DNA of 62,000 nt from Owenia fusiformis (lineage: Eukaryota > Annelida > Polychaeta > Sabellida > Oweniidae): assembly GCA_903813345.2 (NCBI GenBank), contig CAIIXF020000007.1, positions 12,444,714 to 12,506,713 on the forward strand, in the 5' to 3' direction. Below are positions 1-13,547 of this stretch, one piece after another. Within the stretch, counting starts at the first letter, position 1. Each line of letters opens with the position of its first letter. The notes beneath the pieces are model-generated. The model searched no databases, had not been told where the DNA came from, and worked only from the letters and a program-made list of their open reading frames with translations. Made by a program: the position numbers and the translations under genes.

Positions 1-2724
1 TTGCGTGACCGTGTCAACGAACGTCAATGAACAATCAAATTCACAGATATAAGAGCCATTGTAGCCCATCAAATGACATCTCGAACAGCTGCTTGCTCAG
101 GCTTCAAACCATTTACAACCCCCTCGATAATTTTACCATGGATGTTCATCGCCTTCTACTAGTGTCTTTCTAGCTAGAAAAAAACAGAATAGAAACCTAT
201 TCCTCAATTACAAAAATGCATAAATGTATGAGTTTGATGAAATCTTTTAAATCGCCAAAGACAAAGTTAGGCTCCGGGTGTCCAAAAGGGCACCTCCGAT
301 TGTCGAACTTTTGGAGGAGAGTGTACCCAAATAGATCGCTGAAAAAAGTGAACGAGACCACTGAATCCAGGAGGCAGGATTCATACAGGAGTCATATGCG
401 CATATGGATGCTTTATGCTTACTGCTAACAGGATTCATACGGGATTCACTGTTTAACTAGTTTACAAATGATTCCAGCCTTCAGGAATCATGCAGGATTC
501 ATATGAAAGATAGTTAACAAGTGACATGTGTTCGGGTTGATTTCATCCCAAATTCAGTAATTGTGCCTTTTTCCTTTTATAGCTGTATGAATATGGTGAA
601 ACACATATAGCGATTCAAATTCGATTAATGAAATTCATTATTTTTATATAAATACCCAATTTTTATAAAGCATCTGAATTATAAGTATATCCTGGTGAAC
701 AAAGCAAACCTCAGACTGTTGTTCAAAGGAAGTACTTTGCTCATGCGTCATAATGAGGCTCGCCATTTTACATTTGCTCTGCTGCAACCAGCCCTTGTTT
801 TGGCTACCCATTTCGTAGTCATGGTGTAATAGAGTAATGGGTATAAAATGCTTACACATAGAAATTGGACAAGTGTGACACACATTATTAATTAATACTG
901 TTTGGTCAGTTAGTACTGCCAAATTGAAATTAACTCGATCAACAGATTTAGCAAATAATCACACTCTTGTGAATGGCGACTAGCAACGTAATTGGGGATG
1001 AGGAGAATACTAATTCCGTAAAAGTGATTTACACAGTCAAGTTCAATATTATTAATCTTAGAAGTATCACTTCATCTCTGTCTCGACGTTAGAACCCATC
1101 TACTTATACAACATTAACATGTTCTATTACTTTTTACGCTCTTCTAGGTGTGTGCTTCAAGGGATTATTTGATATTACTTGAACCTTTTGAAGGACATGA
1201 TGTTACACGAAGTTATGGCCATCAATTCATTATATCATATTGTCAAGTGACAAAAAAGACAATAAGATCAATTGGTAATCGACTTTCACATGATAGGTGA
1301 TCAAAATATCCTACAGTTAAACAGTTATGAGATGTTTCTCCTTTGATACTTGACGTCTCCTTCTAAGAGAGGATTCTGGCTCTTGCATGGAGTAACTTTC
1401 GCGATGATTTGTTGTTAGTGTAATAATTCTTGAAACGATTTTGGGTCTCGAGACTGAGTTTCTGTCAGCCCCATCTGTTTTGAGACTGAATGCTTTGGGT
1501 TTCATTTTGTATTATTGAGTTCTAGTATCAACAACTATTTTTGATCAGCGTATTCGTTTTCTTCTTAAACATTACGTCCTTAGATTTTTGGATTGGGGTC
1601 ATGGTTCCCCAATGATGGTAAAGGAACTTAAGATACTATTTCTTTGCGCGTTTGAACTTTGCTTTGATGTTGTATAATCTAGTTGATTTCTTACAACCGG
1701 TTGAATCTTTTCATTTACTTAATGTGTTTTAGCACCTTCTGTCTCCGCTCTTCAGCAGCTGTCCTTACATATTTCTATGAAAAAGTATATTGTATGTTTA
1801 GTTGTGTTTTGAGGTTTCTGGTCCTGCTTCAACAAAATCAAGGGATTTGTAAGTGCTCTATGGTTAGGACCAAAAGCCCTGAATATGTCATTTACCGTCT
1901 TGCTCTCATTTGTAAGGCTCTATGGAAGGGGTGAAGACTCACTGTGTGATCAAGTGTGGACAAATGACAATTGTGGACAAATACGATTGCACAATTGTTG
2001 ACAAACGGGACAAAATATTGTGTCTTGGGATATACATGTATAAGGCCAGCATGGGGATATACAATTGTGAAAATATTCAAACTTCAAAGTTCAAACTAAA
2101 GAAAAACTTGGGCAGCACTTCCCCTAGTATAAGTCATTTAAGTGAAACTCAGATTAGAGAGGGGAAAATATTATAATTGCTATATCAGGTCACATAACAC
2201 TTACTATGTGTCTTCAAGGTAAGGCTGTATCTTCCATTCAAGAGGTTATGAATAGACTAGATGCGAGTAGAAATGATCTTGATTTACGTCATTAAATATT
2301 CAAAATTCAGTCAAAGTGATGTCATATTTGAAATCTACATGTAAAAATACATCAAAAAATATGGTTTCGAAAATTGTTCATCAACTTTGAAAATTTAATC
2401 TTTTTTGAAAATGTGACTTCTAATTCGGGTTGATTCCCCATAGACCCCATATTACAAAATCACAAAAAGTGAAATATATTTTCTTGTATTGGACATATAA
2501 CATTTTCTTTTACTGGACATACTTTAATTTGCATAACTATTCGATACATAAGGGCTATATGAAAATTGAACCACTAAAACAGATCTAATTTAAGTAAAAG
2601 GGAACTTTCTACTATACCCGCCATGCTATCTGACCCGAGCGAGCCACCTGGTGGCGAAACTGGTAACTACCTACTCGCATTTGCGTTATTGTAAAGTGGA
2701 CAAAATTACAACTGTGTGCAAACT
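1..2724. other. Intergenic, no gene seen
   Basis: Only short open frames (longest 92 codons), none with recognisable domains or a credible signal peptide. Positions 366-510 carry several degenerate copies of CAGGATTCATAC. Around 1960-2010 there are imperfect repeats of GGACAAA. A CCACCTGGTGGC motif lies at about 2649. Nothing else can be supported. Confidence 0.6.
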
Positions 2725-3375
2725 CAAAGGAGTGATATCGATATGGAGAACTGAATTTAACAATGTGTTTCTCTTAAACCAATCATTGAAAACGTTCTGT
2801 AAAAAACACGGTATTTTATGTAATGTTGCCTGATTGACAACAATTTAATGCGAAAATTATTTAGAAATATTAACTTCTTTTTTTTAATTTTTTTGTTTTT
2901 TTAGTGCAATTGTTTTTGCTCCTTTCTACCAATTCTTGAGAATGAAATATAGTTTTTTTCCGAACCCTGTAGGTACAAAATAGCATATACAACATGTTTT
3001 AGACCTCTCAATATTATAGTTATATAAAAGGAAATTTTGGCTGATTTTAAAAAAGTATTCAAAAATTCAAAATCCCCCAAAATAGATAAAAAATAACCCT
3101 TTTATTTCATTAACAAGATACTTTTTTGTTCCAATGAGGTTCGGAAAGATGTTTCATTTCACTCTGGAATTATGATACCAAGAAAAAACAAGTGTTTGAT
3201 ATGTTTTCTAAAACAATATAGATGAAAGTATATATATATTTTTCAAATTATATTGTCACCATTCAAAAGATGACCATTAACTTGACGATGTGTTAAATTT
3301 TTAGATTTCTTTGTATGACTGGTTTAAGAGAAACGTGTGTTCAAAAGGTTTTCCATATCGATACCATTCCTTTGG
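2725..3375 (+). mobile_element. Non-autonomous DNA transposon, family D, copy 1
   Basis: An inverted repeat of about 60 bp bounds the element: 2725-2787 pairs with 3312-3375 (both contain ATATCGATA-like and GTTTCTCTTAAACCA sequence in opposite orientation). The interior from about 2822 is closely similar, in the same orientation, to 35671-36306. It has no coding capacity, so it is a MITE-like element whose superfamily cannot be named from the ends alone. The target-site duplication is not clear. Confidence 0.75.
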
Positions 3376-5695
3376 ACAGAATCAATTGTGGACAAAGTAG
3401 ACTAGATGAGATTTTGCATCAAATGTGTAAGGTTCTTGTAAATTATGTAACAATCTGATCACCAATAATCCAACAGAAATAATATAAGCTTCTTTTGAAA
3501 TAACTTTAATGTACTATCTTTATTTGTCACTTATAAGTAAAATCAAGATAAGAATAAAATCAGCTCACATAGGAATAACAATCCCTCAAAATTATGAACA
3601 CTGCAAACAGCCAGTAAATCAACAAAGTTAAAGATATCTCTAAAAAAGTTCTCACCCAGTTCTCAAACACTTTCGTTGCCATACCGGGCATACTGGCTCT
3701 CTTGCTATGCACATTGTGTCTTCAAGACGATTTTTATGGGCTTCAAACGCTTACCAAAGGAACTGATCACTCCATTAATTCCACTGGCTGTGTACAACGT
3801 TAATCTCAAAGCTCTGTCCAAAATGTTTTTATATACCAAAGTCTAAATATGACAGAGTAAGTTTCCAACATGAAAATACATGATCAATAATATCATAAGA
3901 ACATGTTATGTTTAATTTAAGGTTTAAAATGCCTTTTACAAGACTGCAAGAGGAAAAATCAAAAATATACATGAGACTAATTCTGGTCGCATGACCTTCA
4001 AAATGGCGACCTCCAGATAAAAGTAAACGAATAAGAAATGAAAACAGTTCAGTGGATTTGACACGAGTGCAAAGTAATTATACCTGATTTTCTAAATTAC
4101 AAGCAAGATCAAGGTACCAGGTTAGTACAAATGATATAAATACAAATAAATACAAATAAATCGGCTCGTATAATACTACCTGGAAATGAATCGCTATTTT
4201 CGAGTTCAAGTCAAATAGATACACACTCTTCTCCATTACTTTGTCAACCGGAAATGTGTTCATTGGATAACGTCAAATCCTGAAAATGCTTGAATCTTAA
4301 TTTTGTCCCTATTAATTATACTTATCATTATTTGCTCGGATAATAATCACAATTTTGTTGATTTTTTTAAATCGCCAATCACAATCAGGCTTTGATAAGT
4401 GATTCAAATGTTACTTCCGGTTATCACCCTATGGAGGTGATTGTAAAATTACCCATATAAAAGCTTAGTTAGGACATGGGAAAAACAAAGTGTTGGTAGT
4501 AATGTCATCTATCATTCAACGCATAAATGGATATATAATACAAATATAGCATTTTGTTTTCTATTAATATTAAAAATAAATGAGTATATTATTGATGACA
4601 GAAAACAAAATGGAACACATAAGAATCCCTCACAGAATACAACAGAATACAATGAATATACTTCTAATGATGAGCAATCAACATTTTGATGTGTTTAGAG
4701 AAATGTGAGTTTAAAAGTACATTTTCTTTGCATCGAATCTATACCCAACTAATGGGAGTTCTTCTAATGTGGCATTGGAAAATATGTCTAAAAGCCTAAA
4801 TGACACATCCACTATGGGATTGATTCTAATGCATTCTTACTATTCAGTTAAACACGATTAGCTGATATTTATAACAATTACTGATATTTCCATTAATGCA
4901 AAAGATTATGACCACGGAAGCCTATATTAGAAAAATTATGTGATAACTTAGTATATGTCCCATTAACGATCAGCTAAATTCATTATTCAATCAATCAAGC
5001 TTGCCTGGTGTTATAAGGATTAATAGTTACGTTAAAGATTGGTATGCAACTGGTGACTAATCATCAAGTCATTTTTTATGTGCTGAATTAGCTTCAAATT
5101 ATAACTTTCTCCCTTAGCTGCTTTGAACAATCCGGTTATGCAAATGCAATATATTCATTGCAATGTAATGTTATAAATATGAGACAATGGGTCCCAGATG
5201 ATATAATACATCGTTATGTATTTGAATAAAATGGTATGATTCAGTTCGTGACGTACATTTGTTTTGTATTCTCCATAGTGTTATAATGATTTCTGGTGCT
5301 CTTCTTTCTTGAAATCAATTTCCTGATAACTTGTCACAAAATCGTTTTGGGGGTTTTGTTTTCTGGTATACCAATTAGTTAATCATTCAATATGTATTTT
5401 ATTTTTTCTCGTGATCTCTGGTTCTTGAACTGTTGGAGGAAAGGGGATTATTCGATACTGTTTCTTCTACGTTTCATCATTTCAATTATTTGGGGCTGCT
5501 CTTCTCTTGCCCAGTTGCTTTTGTTATTGTTCTATTTATTTGGCCTTTAAACTTACGTACACTCCCCTCTATAAGTTTGGCAACCCTAACATATGGAGGG
5601 GAGTGTATATCCCATTAGACCCATTCGAGAATTAACATGAACAATGTTATTTTCTTTCATTACTTTACATAGAATGTACAATGGATGTATGTATG
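3376..5695. other. Intergenic, no gene seen
   Basis: AT-rich sequence with no supported exon. A near-perfect hairpin lies at about 5560-5611 (arms read TACACTCCCCTCTATAAG and the reverse complement with GGAGGGGAGTGTA); similar GGAGGGGTGTATA sequence recurs near 29190, so it may be a repeat fragment. Confidence 0.55.
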
Positions 5696-8600
5696 GCGTG
5701 CACGAACTTGGGGACAATTCGGGAAATACGGGCTAATCTCAGCTTTAAACGTTAATATCTGCCTTATTTAAAAAGCTAACTATGTGCTTTATATATCATT
5801 TGAAGTATTTTTTATTCGTATTTCACTGAAATTATTTTTCCTTGAAAAGTTTGATGGGATCTACCATATTTTTAAGTTAAATGTACCCCGCCATCGTCAA
5901 ATACGCTGCAAGACGTAACATTTCACGCTTACACGTTTCGTTGAAATCGGGATAACTTTTGAAATATTGATAAGAATTTTACTAAAATTTCACATTTTAG
6001 TCAATAGAACATGTGCATTTATGACGTCACAATTGCATAACGGCTACAGTTCAAATTGTCTTATTTGAACGCTTTTAAAATTTTCAAAATTCTGTAAGGT
6101 TTTGAAGGCGAATGAGACAAGCAATAAGTTTACCTTTATTTAACCTTCATTAGGTCTAATTTTAAAAAAATTAACTGCACAATATTGTACAATGGCGAAA
6201 TTTGCAAAACAATAACCGATTTCTTTATTTATTAAATAATATCAAAATAAGAGCTGCTTTTAGGGACTTGAAAAAATGTAACGCATCGATTTTTTACCAC
6301 AAATTCCACACATATCAATTTTTACTAACGCCTCGAGTGGATTTCCTGACCGTTTTTCAAAAATCAAAAACATTTTAGAAATATTGTCCTCGAGATCTTG
6401 TTGCTCTGTGCATTTTAATAGGATTGAATAATAGAAGAATAAAGTATCTTATTTTTAGGTTGACTAAACTTGACAAAATGTAATAGACAGGTTCCAATTT
6501 CAGAATATCTCAAGGGAAAGACTTTTTGAGGCATTTTTTAGAAAAAGCAACAGACCTATTTTTTCTGGATCAGTTTTTCATGCTGATAAAGATATTAAAA
6601 GATGACAGCTCAACGGGGTGGTCACCACACTGCATTTTAGCGTTTTTACCCCCCCTGGGAAATTATCTTAGGGGGTACTATAATATTAGTTCATAACTCA
6701 AAGGATATATAAAATATTGTTCTGAGTTCTACAGCATACATTGTTAGTACAGAGATGAAAACTATCCTAAAGTTATAGGTTGATATCTTTGTTGGTTTCG
6801 GAAAAATACAATTAATTAGAAAAAATATGCAATTTTTGTCATTTTTTTCTTGCTTATTTTATATTTGTAGCTTCAAGCAAAATATGATAACTTTAACAGC
6901 TCAAAGTAGTATTCTAACAACATTCCCAAGCTATGTTTGATATTGTAATACATCTATTATAGTGATGAAGTACTATTTTGTAATTTTAATATGACTTTAT
7001 AATGCCCTACCCCTGGTAAATAGAAGAAAGTTGGTGTGGTTTTCTTCTGGTTTTAACATTTTATTGACTTCTTAGTTGAAGATACAATCAATTCTGTCAG
7101 TTAACCATGAGTAGCTTTACAATGGTTAACTATTCCCATGAATAGAGGGTTGGGACCTCAAAAATACCAGAACTGTTAAGTGGCATCCTTGGGCATCCCT
7201 CTTCAGAGCATTTTCCTTATACTCCGATGAAATCTGCAGGGGATACTATAAGAAACCTATATATCTAAGATACTAATGAAGATACTGAATTCAAATTTTC
7301 AGGATTTGGTCCTGGTATGATAGGTAATCTGTATGACAAAAAGAAAAAACTCTGTTGCCATAGTAACAAGAATACCACACTATTTGTTTCCTAAGAAATG
7401 TGTTTTAAGAGGTTTTGTCATTCTCTTCATATTTTTAATTCTAAATATGTCTACAATGTGGGATGATTAGAATTATGGTAAAGTAATCTTTTCTATTGTT
7501 TTATTGTTCTCTAAAACAGAAGTTGCTAAGACACATAGATATATAGATCATAGAAAAAATGCTGGGATGATCGCTCTATTTGTCAGGAAATTAAAATGGA
7601 AACTGAAACATGAGTTTCTTCCCACTGAATAGCAATTAATTTGGTAGACCATGGCTGACACGCACAAGAGAAAACGTTTATCAGTTCTATGTCATTGTGT
7701 TGTTATTTTTTATTTATCGTGGTCTGGGACTTATAACACCTAATGCCGAGTCTTCTCTAACTGCAAAGGAAGGCAAGATTTTAATAATGAACATTCATAT
7801 GTCTCAAAAAATATGGCCTAAGACAATGATGAGGAAACTCTGAGGGAAAATTAGACGAAACATTAATGTGAGTGGTCCAAAAATAACACTAACATGTTTT
7901 GGAAAAGTTATGCTCTCGGGTGAATCAGTGCTCATTTAAGAATAATCTGAATTAGGTGAATTTTTTAACTTAATTGTACCCCTCCCCAAAACCCCCAAAT
8001 TTTGACGAAATTGTCGAAAAGTGGCAAACAGCATTCATTAAAGTTCAATATGGCTATTTCGCTTCTATGTCATAAAGATATGATAGGATCTCAGGTCAAT
8101 CAATAAATTTCACATGTGACACTCTATCTTATGAAGAAAATACTATCGTATATTTGAAGACATGTCAAAAATTTGGTGGAAATAAATTGTGTCTCCCCTG
8201 ATTTGACCTGCAAATGTTTAGGTAAGTTAACGCAAACAATTTCAGACAGTTATATCTTTGATTATGACTATTTCCTGACCATGAAGACAGGTATACAGGG
8301 ATAATAAAGTCAATCGGACTCAGAGATATTTCACTAGCAATCAACCCATCAATATATTTTTCAAAGTTGTTGACCTCATTTTCACCAAAAATGCAATCAT
8401 TTTAACAATGTTTAATGCATTACTATTCTTTATTTTAATATATCAAATAGCTCTTGAAACGAAAACTGAATTCCCCTAAGATTAGTGTTCCCCATGTTAT
8501 TTCTCCTTTGAAAAAATTCATGCTATCCATTGGTTTCAGTTCATTTTGGTCATCCAAATTCAGTGTCTTTAAAGTCCCTGGAGAAATCCACTTTTCCTCT

Positions 8601-10122
8601 TAGGAAATAGAACATGTCTCAAAGCATATTCTAATTATGCATTCAACAATATAATTAACATTGCATCTTTAGTAAAAACTAGGTCATCATTTTTAGTAAA
8701 AAGTATGTTGATTGGGCCATTCCCTTTAATATCACTTAGGTCTGATTAATCATTATATTTACTTTTCTTGAAGATAATGAATATATCTAAAAGATATTCC
8801 TATGTTCATGGTCAGAAAATATTCATAATTCAAGTTAGAATTGACCTTTTTCCATATAAATGAAAAATAGATAACATCATGGGTATTGGTAGAGCTTGGG
8901 TAGGGCTAGAATACATGTAAATGTATTGCCAGAGTCACTTAATTTCTTGATTTAAGAAGTAATTCCATTTGGATCAACTTAAAACATCATTGGAATGTAA
9001 CTTTATGATCTTATTGACATGTGGATTGTAATTTCACATTAAAATTGTGATCATTGGAAGAGTAAATTAACTTTTTAAGGTTTTTCAGCATTGTGTCAAT
9101 GGGGATTTAGCCCGACCTTTTTTAGACAACCAGTAAATCATTAGAATGGTAAATTACAGTGCAAATCAAAGTTGTTTTGATAGAGAATTACTCACAGAAT
9201 TCAAATATGCCATCAGATGGAAGAAAACATTAGTTTTTATTAATTGTTAAAAATGCAGATCTCCTAAAATCTCATTAAAAACAAGACCTTAACAAGATTT
9301 CAAAGCTATATGGAAAAAGGACCATTGTCTGAAGTTGTTTGCGATAACCTACATGCTCCTTTATAACATTATTATGTAAATACTACCAAATGCTTTAGTC
9401 ATGATAGTTGAAGTAAACTGAAGTCTTGGTATTTAAATGCAGAATCAGATCTATGTTGAGTAAACAAAATTGAAAGCAACATGTACAGTTGACAGTACAG
9501 TGTGATGCAACATCGGTTGGAAAGTCATCTTTGGTTAATAAAAAAGATTCTTAGCTACTTTTCTAACATCTGGCTGTGATGCGTCATGGCTTAATGAGGA
9601 CTCTGCTATATGGTCAGATGATGAGAACTAACAGTTTTACGCAACTTTTGCCATGTTTTGCACATTGTAAATGACCCTTCTGAATGGGTTGTAAAGGTAT
9701 ATACCAGGAGGTATATATGGCTCAAATGACTCGTGCCCTAGTACATGGGGCACTGTAGTACATTACTTGTGCATGATGACCACCATAGTCTAGTTGCTCA
9801 AATGAGATCAATTGATGATTATAATGTTTAGACTTTATGTCAATGTCCTCTCTAGTATGTGATTACACTAGATTTCATCATGATACATGTACTAAATTGA
9901 AAACTTACATATAAAATATCTTAAATCCTATATTCTAGTAATAAATGAATTAGAATGTCACTTAACATTTGATGATGGTATGAATTTATTGATTTGGTGT
10001 CTATCAATACATGTTTCTAACTTAATGCTGCAAAATGATTAAATTCACCACATCCACTTTCTTCAATTTTCCAGGGGTAGGGCACTATAAAGTCATATTA
10101 AAATTACAAAATAGTACTTCAT

Positions 10123-11477
10123 CACAGGCTGGTATCGAAAAATTTGTCCGCTGTGACGGAGCGTACTATTTTGCATAGAAACACCAAGAAACCCACACAA
10201 TTTATTTTTTACTCATATGTTTCGCAAACCAAAGAAAGTTTCTCACTCCATGCAATGGGTATATCATTTGCGGGTAACTTTAACTTTTGTTTGAAGTCCA
10301 ACAACGCTAAGAGTAAAAGGTATTGAAAACGGCGTCGGAGTATCATACTCCAAAATGTACCATTTCTTTTATTTCTTTTTAATGGTACAATATAGTGACA
10401 CGATAATATTTACATATGTTTTCAGCATAACTCTGAAGGAATTAATGATATCTTGATGTATTGGGTATTTTTAATATTTTTTATAAAAAATAATGTTTAC
10501 ATTTTTTGTCAGCTGTGACGGAGCAGTTTTAACTGTGAACTACGTTAAGAATTTAAGATTCAAATTATACCTTTTAAAAGTACCCTTAGAAGAGAGAACG
10601 TCACAAATCACTTTCCTATAAATTATGAGAAGTAGCCTCTGAGAGATCTGGGGTAATGTAAATCTGAGATATAAAAACGACCACTCTTAGCATTTTTCGG
10701 AGGTTTGTACTGAAATCAACATGAATCAACATGGTGTAAACTCAACATAATATTTCTAATACGTTTCGCCAAGACGTCTTAGAATATCACGTGTAGTGTA
10801 AATTGTTACGCGGAATATGTCATACATTCATGGTTGCGCGGTATTTGTGATACGGGTGAATATGCCATACTCACCTGCGGTATATGGCATATTCCGCAGG
10901 TGAGTATGCGAAATTCCGCAGTGAATATGTGATGCATTGAATTCAGTGAATACCCGATACTCACCTTCAGAATATGTCATACTCACTTGCGGAATATGCC
11001 ATATACAGAAGGTGAATATGACATATTCCGCAGGTGAAAAACGTGATACAGAAAGACTTGGTTTGATTGGTTACGAGAATCGACTCTGAATGTAAAAATT
11101 AAACATTATTTTTTATAAAAAAAATTAAAAATACCCAATACATAAAGATCTCATTAATACCTTCAGAGTTATTCTGAAAACATATGTAAATATTATCGTG
11201 TCGCTATATTGTACCATTGAAAAGAAATAAAAGAAATGGTACATTTGGAGTATGATACTCCGACGCCGTTTTCAATACCTTTTACTCTTAGCGTTGTTGG
11301 ACTTCAAACAGAAGTTAAAGTTACCCGCAAATGATATATTCATTGCATGGAGTCAGTAATTTTCTTTGATATAGCAAAACATATGAGTAAAAAAATAAAT
11401 TGTGTGGATTTCCTAGTGTTTCTATGCAAAATAGCACGCTCCGTCACAGCGGACAATTTTTTCGATACCAGCCTGTG
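10123..11477. mobile_element. Foldback-like transposon family B inside family C
   Basis: The termini are CACAGGCTGGTATCG in inverted orientation, flanked by a 5-bp duplication TTCAT (10118-10122 and 11478-11482). Comparison with the other arm of element C (about 6955-6980) confirms a single uninterrupted site there. Terminal inverted repeats are about 380 bp (10123-10500 and 11100-11477). The motif GCTGTGACGGAGC occurs in each terminus and again at about 10511. No coding capacity. Confidence 0.88.
10790..11040. repeat. Palindromic GAATATGCCATACTCACC array in element B
   Basis: The core of element B is a cluster of short units of the type GGAATATGYCATACTCACCTGC present in both orientations, giving several overlapping potential hairpins. 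It is a degenerate minisatellite inside the transposon, not a CRISPR array: units are irregular, inverted, and there are no regular spacers. Confidence 0.7.
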
Positions 11478-12056
11478 TTCATAACTAAAATAGATGTATA
11501 ACAATATCCCATATAGCCTGGAAATGTTTTTAGAATACTACTATGAGCTGTTAAAGCTGACATATTTTGCTTGAAGCTACAAATATAAAATTGGCAAGAC
11601 AAAAATTGCATATCCTTTTCCTGTTTATTGTATTTTTTCTGAGACCAATAAGGGTATCAACCTATAACTTTAGGATAGTTTTCATATTTGTACTAGCAAT
11701 GTATGGTGTACAACTCAGAACAATAGCTCATATATCCTTTGAGTTATGAACTAGTTTCATAGTACCCCCTAGAATATTTTCCTAGGGGGGTAAACGTGCC
11801 AAAATTCAGTGTCGTGACCACCCCGTTGAGCTGTCATCTTTTAATATCTTTATCAGCATGAAAAACTGATTGAGTAAAAATAGGTCTGTTGCTTTTTCTA
11901 AAAAATGCCTCAAAAACTTGAATTATTAGAATTGGAACCTGTCTATAACGCTTGTCGTTTTTGACGTTATAAGGCTGTTTGCGCCCAATACTGCCCATTG
12001 TTTTGTTTTTGGTATTTTGACGCCATAATGTTATTGTCCCCAGTTTCGTTCGACGT

Positions 12057-13465
12057 GTAATGATGAATGTGCGTGTTTTCATAAGAAACTACTAAAAGTA
12101 ATATCTGCAAACGTGTTTATTTATGCCAAAATAAGACATGTAATGTACAATAGGTAAGACGTGTCCGTTAAATATTTCATGGCCACAACTTGTACGTTAC
12201 ATATGCTGACATATATTCTCCATTTCGCCTACTACTGACCTCAATATTTGATACTGTAAATATTTATATTCAAATAATATTACAATTGATTCAATACATG
12301 AATTATTAACCATATTTTGTGAATAAACCGATATGCCACTCACTGAATAAACAATATACTTAGATTATTTGCTAAACCAGTGTCTCTATCCCCCCCCTCT
12401 CAGTATGCAACTATAAGCTCGCATAATCTTCCTTCTCCAAACGACGTGTCCTCTGAGTATAAAATATATCAATGTTAAGAATGGTTCTATTCTTTGTTCT
12501 GAATGAATGATTCGTATTCTTCACTCCAAGCCTCAGACTAAAGTCTCAAAAGGCAGAATGTATTTACCTACATGTATGCATACCTCAGTGTTGAAGCTGC
12601 ATTTGTTCACTTACTGTATATGTACGTGTCATTATTAATCAGTGTCGTCGCATCATAAATTAAAGTGAACTATATCTGTATTATGAAACAAAAAACAACG
12701 AGCAACGATAGGCTAGGCAATGTGAGGTCATTACCATGGATATTAAACGTTTTAAATGCTATAGGGTGACCCAAAATGTAACCCTCCACTTATAGGATGA
12801 CCCCTAATTGAATTATGGTGGTTTTAAGTGGATAAGAACTTGTGTATTTAAAAGAGATTTGAAAACATCACATTTCTTCTAGTGGTTTGTATACAATAGT
12901 TATGATTTTGACTTCCCAAAATATTTGGATATAATAAATTACAGAAATAATAGAGTACCTGAGAAGGTAACCACTTTGTCTTATGACAGATTTACACTTA
13001 CAGTTTGCTTTTCTTGTTGGGTTTCTTTAAAGTTTTTAGTCGCCCTTCGCTTTGGCATTTGTGCTTATATTATAGACTCCATCCACAAATAGTAGTTCCA
13101 TCTAAAGGATCTGTAGAAAAAAATCAAAATAGTTTATCACGTATTAGATCAGCTTTGTAGTGAGTTTTATTTACCGAGTAATTTAACTGATGACACATTG
13201 TAATGGGAAATATAATACACGAATCATAATAGTTATTACTGGAAATTACAAAGCTGATGAAAGGACATGAGCAACGTATTAACGCTCCACGGCCAGTTCA
13301 TTGAATATTAATCTGATCACCATTGTAACGAGGACAGACATCCTTCATTAAATGTTATTTAGTAGATTCCTTTTTGTCCGTTTGGAAGTCTTCTTGTTTT
13401 CATCATGTACATCCAGAAGTTGGGTAAAGTCAAAAATATCAAAAATCAAATATATCAAAAAATTA
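12057..13465. other. Intergenic, no gene seen
   Basis: No supported exon. Positions 12985-13075 are recognisably similar to 22005-22105 (both contain ATGACRGATTTACACTTA and GGCATTTGTGCT), so an old repeat family is present. The rest is AT-rich unique sequence as far as can be seen by eye. Confidence 0.5.
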
Positions 13466-13468
13466 ATT

Positions 13469-13530
13469 TAACCCTAACCCTAAGACCATGAATATGTGTG
13501 TAAAAAAGTTAATTTAACCCTAACCTACCC
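13469..13530. repeat. Short interstitial telomere-like repeats
   Basis: AACCCTAACCCTAA occurs at about 13470-13483 and AACCCTAACC again at about 13515-13526. This is the complement of the TTAGGG repeat common to most animal telomeres. Only two to three units are present at each spot, so it could be a relic or chance. Confidence 0.45.
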
Positions 13531-13547
13531 GCTGAGGACACAGGACG

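Larger units (their letters stand above)
6484..11945. mobile_element. Long-TIR transposon family C inside family A
   Basis: Both ends read TAGACAGGTTCCAATT in inverted orientation and are flanked by TAA (6481-6483 and 11946-11948); the intact family A copy has one site there, so TAA is a 3-bp target duplication, as is typical of PIF/Harbinger-like elements. Terminal inverted repeats are about 0.55 kb: 6484-7050 against about 10030-10122 plus 11483-11945. The right arm is itself interrupted by element B. The 3 kb between the arms (about 7050-10030) has no long open frame, so no transposase is encoded here. A fragment like 8900-9120 recurs at about 29470-29620. Confidence 0.85.
5696..12056 (-). 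mobile_element. DNA transposon family A, split by a nested insertion
   Basis: The outer ends (5696-5725 and 12030-12056) carry inverted termini built on CACGAACTTGGGGACAATT. Positions 5696-6480 and 11949-12056 together align, in reverse, to the uninterrupted copy at 51327-52229, so the element was about 0.9 kb before a 5.46-kb element (6484-11945) entered it. No transposase is visible; it is non-autonomous. Superfamily unassigned. Confidence 0.85.

Noticed and set aside
10790-11040. CRISPR-like array
   Set aside because: Units are irregular and inverted, spacers are not uniform, and the genome is eukaryotic.
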